Origin: Rhodanobacteraceae bacterium
Lineage (GTDB): Bacteria > Pseudomonadota > Gammaproteobacteria > Xanthomonadales > Rhodanobacteraceae
Assembly (NCBI GenBank): GCA_025924775.1
Contig: JAICHS010000180.1
Span: 1-5,242 of the forward strand
Length of the DNA: 5,242 bases
Direction of reading: 5' to 3'
A program made the translations under genes and the position numbers. Positions 1 to 5,242 of the stretch are shown piece after piece (position 1 is the first letter of the stretch; each line of letters opens with the position of its first letter). The notes under the pieces were generated by a model. That model did not search any database. It was not told where the DNA came from and worked only from the letters and a program-made list of their open reading frames with translations.

Positions 1-22
1 GCTCTTGCTGCTGTTTTCGTCG

Positions 23-235
23 TTACGTGGTGAGGGGGTGAACGTAGCCGTTGCGCCGACCTTCGGCGAGCTTCGTGGCCTCGATGGCTATGGCCTTATC
101 CGTCTTGGCCGCGGCGAGTTGGGCAGTCTGTTGACGCGCGGACGTCAAGGATGGCGGTGGCGCGTTTCAGCGTCTCCCGCTCGGTCTCGAGTTCTTGCTG
201 CGCCAATTGCGGGGCGGCTGTTCGCGATTGCACTC
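23..235 (-). pseudogene. Possible frameshifted remnant of a coiled-coil-like protein C-terminus
   Basis: Read on the minus strand, one frame gives a charged helical stretch containing LAQQELETERETLKRATAIL from about position 225 to 150, then runs out of frame to a stop at 96-98. The frame one base further on gives a similar-looking stretch from about 140, ARQQTAQLAAAKTDKAIAIE, ending at a TAA at 23-25. Joining the two by a single frameshift near 131-150 would make one continuous helical, Gln/Glu/Lys/Ala-rich tail of about 70 residues. There is no credible start codon or ribosome site, and the region runs straight into the promoter of the next gene. I do not recognise the family. It could also be chance helical-looking sequence in GC-rich DNA. 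Apart from this I see nothing in positions 1-227. Confidence 0.2.
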
Positions 236-256
236 GACAATATATCTGACTATAGT
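228..256 (+). promoter_or_regulatory. Predicted sigma70-type promoter of the MarR-GNAT gene, probably giving a leaderless mRNA
   Basis: The -10 box TATAGT is at 251-256 (5 of 6 matches to TATAAT). A weak -35 box TTGCAC is at 228-233, exactly 17 bases upstream. Counting about 6-7 bases past the -10 box puts the transcription start at about 262-264, on or beside the ATG at 263, so little or no 5' leader would exist. This fits the absence of a properly spaced Shine-Dalgarno site: the only purine run, AGGGA at 258-262, abuts the ATG. The -35 match is poor, so the call rests on the -10 box, the spacing and the palindrome over the -10 box. Confidence 0.5.
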
Positions 257-259
257 CAG
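246..259. promoter_or_regulatory. Perfect 14-bp palindrome, likely operator for the adjacent MarR-type regulator
   Basis: CTGACTATAGTCAG is identical to its reverse complement. It covers the whole predicted -10 box and ends three bases before the ATG at 263. MarR-family dimers bind short palindromes and commonly repress their own promoters by occluding the -10/-35 region, so autorepression is the simple reading. Binding by this particular protein is inferred from position only. Confidence 0.6.
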
Positions 260-262
260 GGA

Positions 263-1171
263 ATGGCCTCCACGCTTGCGACCGTGCGCTCATTCAATCG
301 AACCGTGACCCAACGCCTCGGCGTACTCAACGAAAAATACCTGGGTCGTGCGGCGCCGCTGGTGGAGTCGCGGTTGCTCTTCGAGGTTGGCACGCACGGG
401 GTGCTGGTACGCGACCTGCGTGCACGGATGGCGCTGGATTCGGGGTTCTTGAGCCGTCTGCTGCGCGCGCTCGAAGCGAAGCGGCTTGTAAGGACGACGC
501 GGCCACCTGCAGGAGACGCGCGCACCCGGTTGGTGCAACTTACTGTCAAAGGTCGCCGGGAACTGCGACGCATCGATGGGCTCTCGGACGCGCTTGCGAA
601 ATCACTCGTCTCCCCGCTTTCCAAATACCAGGCCGATCGGCTCGTTACCGCCATGGGCGAGGTGGACCGCCTGTTGCATGCATCGGCCGTGGAAATTACC
701 GAGACCGCAGCTGCTGGCCCCGAGGCGCAGTGGTGCCTGAAACGCTACTACGACGAGTTGGCGGTACGTTTCCCGGATGGGTTCAGGCGGCCTGCGAGGA
801 CCATTGCCACAACGCGCGAGTTTGCGCCTCCAACAGGCCGGTTCCTGGTCGCGCAGTCGCTGGGAAACCCGGTCGGGTGTGGCGCGCTTCGCCACCTCGG
901 CGAAGGTGTCGGCGAGATCAAGCGGATGTGGGTGTTGCCCGAACTACGCGGAACGGGGATCAGCCGTCGGCTCCTGGCTGCCATTGAGCACTCGGCACGC
1001 GACCTCAAAGTTCGCACCATACGCCTCGACACGAACGACTCCCTGGTGGAGGCACTGCAGCTCTACCGATCATCGGGCTACCACGAGATTGCTCGGTACA
1101 ACGACAACCCGTACGCGCAACACTGGTTCGAGAAGGATCTGGACGTGCCGGCGGCGACAATGCGCTCGTGA
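263..1171 (+). CDS. Bifunctional MarR-family transcriptional regulator / GNAT N-acetyltransferase
   Basis: A 302-residue cytoplasmic fusion protein. Residues about 1-145 form a MarR-type winged helix: an N-terminal dimerisation helix (VRSFNRTVTQRLG, 8-20), a recognition-helix region about 57-72 (LDSGFLSRLLRALEAK) and a wing about 77-93 with the PPAGDARTR turn. Residues about 165-295 form a GNAT domain with the acetyl-CoA loop after EIKRMWVLPELRG (218-230) and a typical C-terminal half containing LYRSSGY (267-273) and HWFEKDL (287-293). The pyrophosphate-binding motif reads RGTGIS, so the usual final Gly/Ala is Ser. The open frame extends upstream to position 5, but the ATG at 263 matches where this fusion family begins; the preceding 86 codons look non-coding and contain the promoter. 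Family knowledge suggests DNA binding plus acetyl transfer to a small molecule or protein; the substrate cannot be told. It converges on the minus-strand efflux operon and is probably monocistronic and autoregulated. Confidence 0.9.
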   Translation: MASTLATVRSFNRTVTQRLGVLNEKYLGRAAPLVESRLLFEVGTHGVLVRDLRARMALDSGFLSRLLRALEAKRLVRTTRPPAGDARTRLVQLTVKGRRELRRIDGLSDALAKSLVSPLSKYQADRLVTAMGEVDRLLHASAVEITETAAAGPEAQWCLKRYYDELAVRFPDGFRRPARTIATTREFAPPTGRFLVAQSLGNPVGCGALRHLGEGVGEIKRMWVLPELRGTGISRRLLAAIEHSARDLKVRTIRLDTNDSLVEALQLYRSSGYHEIARYNDNPYAQHWFEKDLDVPAATMRS

Positions 1172-1236
1172 ATGAGCATTCCGGCCTGCGGAGGTATAAA
1201 CATTGTTCGGCATTGGATTCGCCGACGGCCTCGTGC

Positions 1237-1368
1237 TTACGCCCACTTCTCGTCGGGCAGCCAGCCGACCCACCGGTCCAACAAACGGCCGCTTAGCACA
1301 GCAAAGCTGACCATAACGGACACGGCTTGGGCGGCGGCTGAGGGCCGAACCCAGAAGTAGATCTTCAT
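1237..1368 (-). CDS. Candidate small (43-residue) hydrophobic protein of unknown function
   Basis: An ATG-initiated frame on the minus strand encodes 43 residues beginning MKIYFWVRP, with a mostly apolar stretch at residues 11-30 (AAAQAVSVMVSFAVLSGRLL) that could be one membrane-associated helix. The tail is Trp-rich and ends LPDEKWA; four of the 43 residues are Trp. About 35 of 43 codons end in G or C, as expected for real coding sequence here. An in-frame TAG lies three codons upstream of the ATG, so it is not simply the end of a longer frame. Against it: I see no clear Shine-Dalgarno sequence, no convincing promoter, and no family I recognise. It lies 188 bases downstream of cusA on the same strand, beyond a predicted terminator, and converges with the MarR-GNAT gene. 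It could be a decayed fragment. Confidence 0.4.
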   Translation of the reverse strand: MKIYFWVRPSAAAQAVSVMVSFAVLSGRLLDRWVGWLPDEKWA

Positions 1369-1390
1369 GGCAATGGTCTATCACGGGAGC

Positions 1391-1414
1391 AACAAAAAGC
1401 GGCATGGAACGCCG
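1391..1414 (-). terminator. Weak candidate Rho-independent terminator downstream of cusA
   Basis: In the minus-strand RNA a short stem CGGCG / UGCCG (five pairs, the innermost a G-U) closes a UUCCA loop at 1414-1400. It is followed by C and then UUUUUGUU (1398-1391). Stem followed by a U tract is the intrinsic terminator pattern, but the stem is short. It is about 140 bases past the cusA stop, with another strong hairpin (1424-1454) in between, and would end the efflux-operon transcript before the small gene at 1237-1368. Confidence 0.4.
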
Positions 1415-1423
1415 AACATGGAG

Positions 1424-1454
1424 GCGACCGCGCGTGAAAAATGCGCGCGATCGC
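1424..1454 (-). other. Strong 11-bp RNA hairpin in the cusA 3' region
   Basis: Arms 1424-1434 and 1444-1454 are inverted repeats with a nine-base loop. In the minus-strand RNA all eleven positions pair, with one G-U (GCGAUCGCGCG with CGCGCGGUCGC). On the plus strand the same position is a C/A mismatch, so the structure suits the efflux-operon transcript. The loop holds five U. It lies about 100 bases after the cusA stop and could protect the 3' end or cause pausing ahead of the weak terminator at 1391-1414. A competing perfect 7-bp repeat (1432-1438 with 1458-1464) overlaps it, so two exclusive folds are possible. Confidence 0.45.
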
Positions 1455-1556
1455 TGCTTCACGCAACGCCACAGCGCGTGCGGCGATAGATCAGGTGTTC
1501 TCGAGCCCCTGCGACCTCTCGAGGCACTGTGGCCCGCGTGGCGTGGCTGGGCGGTG

Positions 1557-4500
1557 TCAAATCCCATGACTCGAATTCTCGTCGACGAGGGGAATGTGCA
1601 ACGCCGCCAATCGCCGCAGACGCCGCCGTTCCCGAAGCCGAAAGGCGGCCGGGATCGCCAGCATCGACAGGCTGGGGGCGATCAACATCCCGCCCACCAT
1701 GGGCGTGGCAATCGTGCGCACCAGATCCGAGCCCGCCCCCTGGCCGATCATGATCGGCAACAGGCCACCGAGGATCACCGCCGCCGTCATCGCGATCGGC
1801 CGCACCCGCATCTGCGCACCTTCCCGGATCGCCTCCTCCAGTGCGGCTTCATCGACGCTGCCTGCAGCGACGCGTCGTTCCCACGCCTGGCGCAGAAACA
1901 GCATCATCACCACGCCGAACTCGGCCGTGACACCAGCGAGTGCGATGAATCCGATCACGGTGGCGACCGATACCGATTCGCCAAGCAGCCAGACCAGCCA
2001 CAGACCACCCGCCAGGGCCGCCGGCACCGTGAACAACACGATCGCGACTTGCGCCGCATCGCGGAAGATCAGCCAGATCAGCAGGAACACGATCGCCAGA
2101 GTCAAGGGCACCACCAGTTCCAGTCGTTGTTCGGCATGCTGCAGATGCTGGAACTGGCCGGCCCACCCCAGCGTGTAGCCCGGTGGCAACGGCACCTGAT
2201 CAGCAATTGCGCTTTTCAGCGACGCGACCAGGCCACCCAGATTGCTGCTGCCGGTATCAACATAGACGTTCGTGACGAGCTGCCCATCCTCACCGGTCAG
2301 CATCGAAGGGCCGCTCGTTACCGTGACGTCAGCGACCTGGCCCAATGTGACTTGCGTGCCGCCCGGCGCCAAGACCGGAAGCGATCGCAACGCGGACAGC
2401 GTGTCGCGCGTGGCACGCGGATAGCGCAGCACGATCGGATACCGCTCCAATCCATCGATGGTTTCATCGATCGGCTCGCCGCCGACGGCTGTGGCGATCA
2501 GCGCTTGCACGTCGCGCTGGGTCAGGCCGTAACGCGCGGCGGCCTCGCGACGAATCCGCACGTTGACGTAACGGCCGCTGGTGGCGCGATCTGCGGCGAC
2601 CGAACGCACCTCCGGTACCGTTTTCGCGACCGCCTCGATCTGCGCAGCGAGTTGCTGCAGCACCGCCGGATCGGGACCGAATACTTTGATGCCGATCGGG
2701 CCCTTGATCCCGGTGGCGAGCATTTCCTCGCGGTTGCGGATCGGATAGACGAACAGGTTGGTGAGGCCCGGCACCTTGACTGCGTGGTCCAACTCGATCT
2801 TGAGCTTGTCCATGGTCATCCCGGGCCGCCACTGATCCTTCGGCTTGAAGGTGATGATGGTCTCGAACATGTTGAGCGGCGCCGGATCGGTCGCGGTGTC
2901 CGCCCGACCGGCCTTGCCGAATACATGCGCGACCTCGGGCACGGTCTTCAGCATCCGGTCGGTGAGTTGCAGCAGCTGCGCGGCCTTGCCCGCCGAAAGC
3001 TCCGGCAGCGCGGTCGGCATGTACAGCAAAGTGCCTTCATCCAGCGGCGGCATGAATTGGCTGCCGAGAAACCGCAACGGCGCGAGTGCGGTCAGGACAA
3101 CCAGGGTCGCGATCAGCAAGGTCGTTTTCGGTCGGCGCTGTACCCACGCGAGCAAAGGCCGGTAAGCCGCGGTCAATGCCCGGTTGACCGGGTTGGCATG
3201 CTCGGGGCGGATGCGTCCGCGCACGAGGTACCCCATCAGCACCGGCACCAGTGTTACGGACAGCCCGGCGGCAGCCGCCATCGAGTAGGTCTTGGTGAAC
3301 GCCAGCGGCTTGAACAGGCGCCCTTCCTGGGCCTGCAACGCGAATACCGGCAGGAACGAGAACGTGATCACCAGCAGGCTGAGGAACAGCGCCGGCCCGA
3401 CTTCCGCCATCGCGTCGGCGACCAGGCGCCAGCGCTCGGCCGGTGCGGGTTCACGCCCCGGGTGTTCCTGCTGCCAGGTTTCCAGATGCTTGTGGGTGTT
3501 TTCGATCATCACCACCGCCGCATCGACCATGGCGCCGATCGCGATCGCGATGCCGCCGAGCGACATCAGGTTGGCTGACACGCCCTGTGCGTGCATCACG
3601 ATGAAGGCGGTAAGGACTCCGAGCGGCAGCGTCACCACCGCCACCAGCGACGAGCGCAGGTGCCAGAGGAACAACAGGCACACCAGCGCCACCACCACGA
3701 ATTCCTCGATCAGCTTTTCGCTGACGTTCCGCACGGCGGCCTCGATGAGGCGTGACTGGTCATAGACCGGCACGACCTCGACCCCCGCCGGCAGGCTCTT
3801 CTGCAGCTCGGCCAGCCGCGCCTTGACCGCGTTGATCGTGGCGAGCGCGTTTTTGCCATAACGCATCACCACCACCCCGCCCGCGACCTGGCCTTGGCCA
3901 TCCAGTTCGGTGATGCCGGTGCGCAAGGTGGGGCCGCGCCGAATCTGCGCTACATCGCGCAGCAGTACAGGTGTGCCACCCGGCCCCGTGGCGACCGGGA
4001 CCCGCGCGAAGTCCTCGCGGGTTTTGAGATACCCCTCGCTGTTGATCATGAGGTCGGCTTCGCCCTGTTCGATCACCGAACCGCCGCTGGCACCGTTGGC
4101 GGCACGGATTGCGTCGGCCAACTGCCCAACCGTCAGGCGGACCGCCGCCAACTTGGCGGGATCGGGCACGACCTGCCACGCGCGCACCTGGCCGCCCACA
4201 CTCGCGACCTCGGCGACGTTCGGTACGGTCTTCAGGCGATAGCGCAGGAACCAGTCCTGCAGGGCGCGCAACTGTCCGAGGTCGTGCCGCCCGGTCGGGT
4301 CGACCAGCGCGTATTCGTAAATCCAGCCAACGCCGGTCGCGTCGGGGCCGAGGGTTGGTACCACACCGTCCGGCAGCTTGCCGCGCGCCTGGCTCAAGTA
4401 TTCGAGCACCCGCGAACGCGCCCAGTAGAGGTCGGTGCCGTCGGCAAACAGCACATGCACAAACGAATCACCGAAGAACGAATGCCCGCGCACCGTGGTC

Positions 4501-4736
4501 GCGCCGGGTACCGACATCATCAACGTCGAGAGTGGATAGGTCACCTGTTGCTGGACCAGTTGCGGCGAACGGCCGGGCCAGGAAGTGCGGATGATGACCT
4601 GGGTATCGGACAAGTCCGGCAAGGCTTCCAGCGGCGTGCGCAGCAGCGAAAGTGTGCCGACCACCGCCAGCACCAGGGCACCCAGCAGCACCAGGAGCCG
4701 GTTCCCGATCGACCAACGGATCAGGCGCGCGATCAT
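1557..4736 (-). CDS. cusA: CusA-type heavy-metal efflux RND pump, Cu(I)/Ag(I)
   Basis: A complete 1059-residue inner-membrane RND transporter (E. coli CusA has 1047) that exports metal from periplasm and cytoplasm by proton antiport with a CusB adaptor and an outer-membrane channel. Membrane segments are predicted at about 11-31, six between 344 and 556, and five between 872 and 1033, with large periplasmic domains at about 32-343 and 557-871. The HME4 signature is clear in TM4 (GAMVDAAVVMIEN, 401-413). Substrate-site methionines M573, M623 and M672 are present, as are cleft charges E567, D617, E625, R669 and K678 and relay residues D405 and E939, all at E. coli CusA numbers as I remember them. 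The relay lysine after RVRP (K984 in CusA) is Ile981 here. Methionines M391, M403, M410, M486 and M501 are kept; equivalents of M271, M755 and M1009 are Leu, Pro and Val. The start is the ATG overlapping the cusB stop (ATGA), implying translational coupling. Confidence 0.95.
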   Translation of the reverse strand: MIARLIRWSIGNRLLVLLGALVLAVVGTLSLLRTPLEALPDLSDTQVIIRTSWPGRSPQLVQQQVTYPLSTLMMSVPGATTVRGHSFFGDSFVHVLFADGTDLYWARSRVLEYLSQARGKLPDGVVPTLGPDATGVGWIYEYALVDPTGRHDLGQLRALQDWFLRYRLKTVPNVAEVASVGGQVRAWQVVPDPAKLAAVRLTVGQLADAIRAANGASGGSVIEQGEADLMINSEGYLKTREDFARVPVATGPGGTPVLLRDVAQIRRGPTLRTGITELDGQGQVAGGVVVMRYGKNALATINAVKARLAELQKSLPAGVEVVPVYDQSRLIEAAVRNVSEKLIEEFVVVALVCLLFLWHLRSSLVAVVTLPLGVLTAFIVMHAQGVSANLMSLGGIAIAIGAMVDAAVVMIENTHKHLETWQQEHPGREPAPAERWRLVADAMAEVGPALFLSLLVITFSFLPVFALQAQEGRLFKPLAFTKTYSMAAAAGLSVTLVPVLMGYLVRGRIRPEHANPVNRALTAAYRPLLAWVQRRPKTTLLIATLVVLTALAPLRFLGSQFMPPLDEGTLLYMPTALPELSAGKAAQLLQLTDRMLKTVPEVAHVFGKAGRADTATDPAPLNMFETIITFKPKDQWRPGMTMDKLKIELDHAVKVPGLTNLFVYPIRNREEMLATGIKGPIGIKVFGPDPAVLQQLAAQIEAVAKTVPEVRSVAADRATSGRYVNVRIRREAAARYGLTQRDVQALIATAVGGEPIDETIDGLERYPIVLRYPRATRDTLSALRSLPVLAPGGTQVTLGQVADVTVTSGPSMLTGEDGQLVTNVYVDTGSSNLGGLVASLKSAIADQVPLPPGYTLGWAGQFQHLQHAEQRLELVVPLTLAIVFLLIWLIFRDAAQVAIVLFTVPAALAGGLWLVWLLGESVSVATVIGFIALAGVTAEFGVVMMLFLRQAWERRVAAGSVDEAALEEAIREGAQMRVRPIAMTAAVILGGLLPIMIGQGAGSDLVRTIATPMVGGMLIAPSLSMLAIPAAFRLRERRRLRRLAALHIPLVDENSSHGI

Positions 4737-5242
4737 GGCTGGTGCCCCTTCGCACCGGAAGTGCTTGCCGGCGTCGGCACGCCATGCGTGCCTTTGTTCC
4801 CCTCTCCCTTCGGGAGAAGGTGGCGCGCAGCGCCGGATGAGGGTCCGTGCGCAGTGGAACCTTCATCAGCGGTGTTCAGGCGCTGCAAGGCGCCGGACAA
4901 ACTGGCTTCCGAATCGATCAGGAATTGCCCCGAAGTCACCACGTGTTCGCCACCCGACAGGCCGGCGAGGATCGCGGTTTCGCCATTGGCCGAGCGTCCG
5001 GTCCTGACGGGCACCGCACGAAAGCGGCCATCACCCATCGCGACGATCACCCGGGTTGCGTTGCCGGTCGCGATCAAGGCGTCATCCGGCACCAACGGGT
5101 GCGACGCGTTTGCAGTTGCATGGATCGCAACCTCCGCAAACAGGCCCGGTGCGAGTTCACGCTGCGGATTGGGCAGTTCGATCCGCACGCGCTGGGTGCG
5201 CGTCGCAGGGTCGACCTGCGGCAGCACCGCCTGCACGGTTCC
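4733..5242 (-). CDS. cusB: CusB-type periplasmic adaptor (membrane fusion protein), C-terminal part
   Basis: The gene enters from beyond the right edge and only its last 169 residues are visible. The visible part begins at the conserved beta-barrel segment GTVQAVLPQVDPATRTQRVR (visible residues 1-20) and continues through APGLFAEVAI (31-40). The membrane-proximal domain follows, from about residue 48 (HPLVPDDALI) to SGQFLIDSEASLSGAL (104-119), the usual CusB-family end block. This family bridges the RND pump and outer-membrane channel and passes Cu(I)/Ag(I) to the pump. Its N-terminal metal-binding methionines would lie outside the window. Residues about 122-169 form a low-complexity Gly/Ser/Ala/Pro/His tail, about 15 residues of which (134-148) are encoded by the palindromic repeat. 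I see no CusF-like domain in the tail. The TGA stop overlaps the cusA ATG by four bases. Confidence 0.88.
   Translation of the reverse strand, partial: GTVQAVLPQVDPATRTQRVRIELPNPQRELAPGLFAEVAIHATANASHPLVPDDALIATGNATRVIVAMGDGRFRAVPVRTGRSANGETAILAGLSGGEHVVTSGQFLIDSEASLSGALQRLNTADEGSTAHGPSSGAARHLLPKGEGNKGTHGVPTPASTSGAKGHQP
4741..4756 (-). promoter_or_regulatory. cusA ribosome-binding site within a small hairpin
   Basis: The purine run AAGGGG (4750-4745) lies eight bases before the cusA ATG at 4736, a workable Shine-Dalgarno position. In the RNA it falls largely in the loop of a 5-bp hairpin, GGUGC-GAAGGG-GCACC. It sits inside the last cusB codons, so cusA translation is probably coupled to cusB and may depend on this local fold. 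Confidence 0.4.
4776..4792 (-). repeat. Perfect 7-bp hairpin near the end of cusB
   Basis: Arms GGCACGC (4776-4782) and GCGTGCC (4786-4792) are perfect inverted repeats around a three-base loop. The hairpin is coding, covering visible cusB residues about 151-156 (GTHGVP), and ends 40 bases before the cusA start. No U tract follows, so it is not a terminator. Confidence 0.4.
4799..4843. repeat. Intergenic-type palindromic (REP-like) repeat embedded in the cusB coding sequence
   Basis: On the plus strand the element starts CCCCTCTCCC, has stem TCTCCC-TTC-GGGAGA (4803-4817) and a second stem GGCGC-GCA-GCGCC (4822-4834), and ends GGATGAGGG. The outer CCCTC and GAGGG can also pair. I recognise this arrangement as a repeat dispersed between genes in Xanthomonadales genomes. 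Here it lies inside an open reading frame, encoding visible cusB residues about 134-148 without a stop. Copy number in this genome cannot be judged from one window. Confidence 0.6.

Noticed and set aside
5..262. An 86-codon N-terminal extension of the MarR-GNAT protein
   Set aside because: It contains the promoter and palindrome, does not look like MarR sequence, and the family-typical N-terminus begins at the ATG at 263.
1207..1225. Inverted repeat TCGGC / GCCGA as a terminator between the convergent genes
   Set aside because: The stem is only five pairs with a nine-base loop, and neither strand has a clear U tract after it.
1172..1360. A 62-codon plus-strand frame starting directly after the MarR-GNAT stop
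   Set aside because: Its composition is unstructured and its last two thirds are the antisense of the better-looking minus-strand 43-residue frame. No ribosome site of its own stands out apart from possible coupling.
1495..1527. Two CTCGAG sites forming an inverted repeat
   Set aside because: CTCGAG is self-palindromic, so two copies automatically look like a hairpin; flanking pairing is imperfect and no U tract follows.
1070..1567. A 165-codon minus-strand frame across the intergenic gap
   Set aside because: It overlaps the end of the MarR-GNAT gene and the start of the cusA stop region, is Arg-rich with no domain, and is out of frame with the better small-protein candidate.
1404..3578. 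A 724-codon open frame on the plus strand opposite cusA
   Set aside because: It is antisense to a well-supported RND gene, has a low-complexity Arg/Gln/His-rich composition and no recognisable domain. Long antisense frames are expected opposite GC-rich genes with strong third-position bias.

Overview
The window is high-GC proteobacterial DNA with strong G/C third positions. A palindromic repeat beginning CCCCTCTCCC and ending GGATGAGGG lies at 4799-4843. I know repeats of this look from Xanthomonadales such as Rhodanobacter, Stenotrophomonas and Xanthomonas, so a member of that order is my best guess for the host. This is inference; no rRNA or marker gene is present.

Layout, left to right. 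Positions 1-235 hold no intact gene, only a possible frameshifted C-terminal remnant on the minus strand. A sigma70-like promoter overlapped by a perfect 14-bp palindrome (246-259) leads into a plus-strand gene for a MarR-type regulator fused to a GNAT acetyltransferase (263-1171). The promoter geometry puts the predicted transcription start on or beside the ATG. The 385-base gap at 1172-1556 contains a candidate 43-residue small protein on the minus strand (1237-1368), a weak intrinsic terminator (1391-1414) and a strong hairpin (1424-1454). The terminator and hairpin are both oriented as 3' structures of the metal-efflux operon.

The right two thirds is a heavy-metal efflux operon read on the minus strand: the C-terminal part of a CusB-type periplasmic adaptor (4733-5242, entering from beyond the window), then a complete CusA-type RND pump (1557-4736). 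Start and stop overlap in ATGA. The pump keeps the three periplasmic Cu(I)/Ag(I)-binding methionines at the same residue numbers as E. coli CusA. It has isoleucine where CusA has the proton-relay lysine, and it lacks one or both partners of two of the four methionine pairs.

How the genes work together: CusB and CusA would form the inner-membrane and periplasmic part of a tripartite pump expelling Cu(I)/Ag(I) across the outer membrane. The outer-membrane factor and any metal-responsive regulator are not in the window. The MarR-GNAT gene converges on the operon and nothing in the sequence ties it to metal resistance. The most unusual region is the cusB-cusA junction. The end of cusB is built partly from the palindromic repeat, and four potential hairpins occur in about 95 bases, one of them carrying the cusA Shine-Dalgarno-like sequence in its loop.
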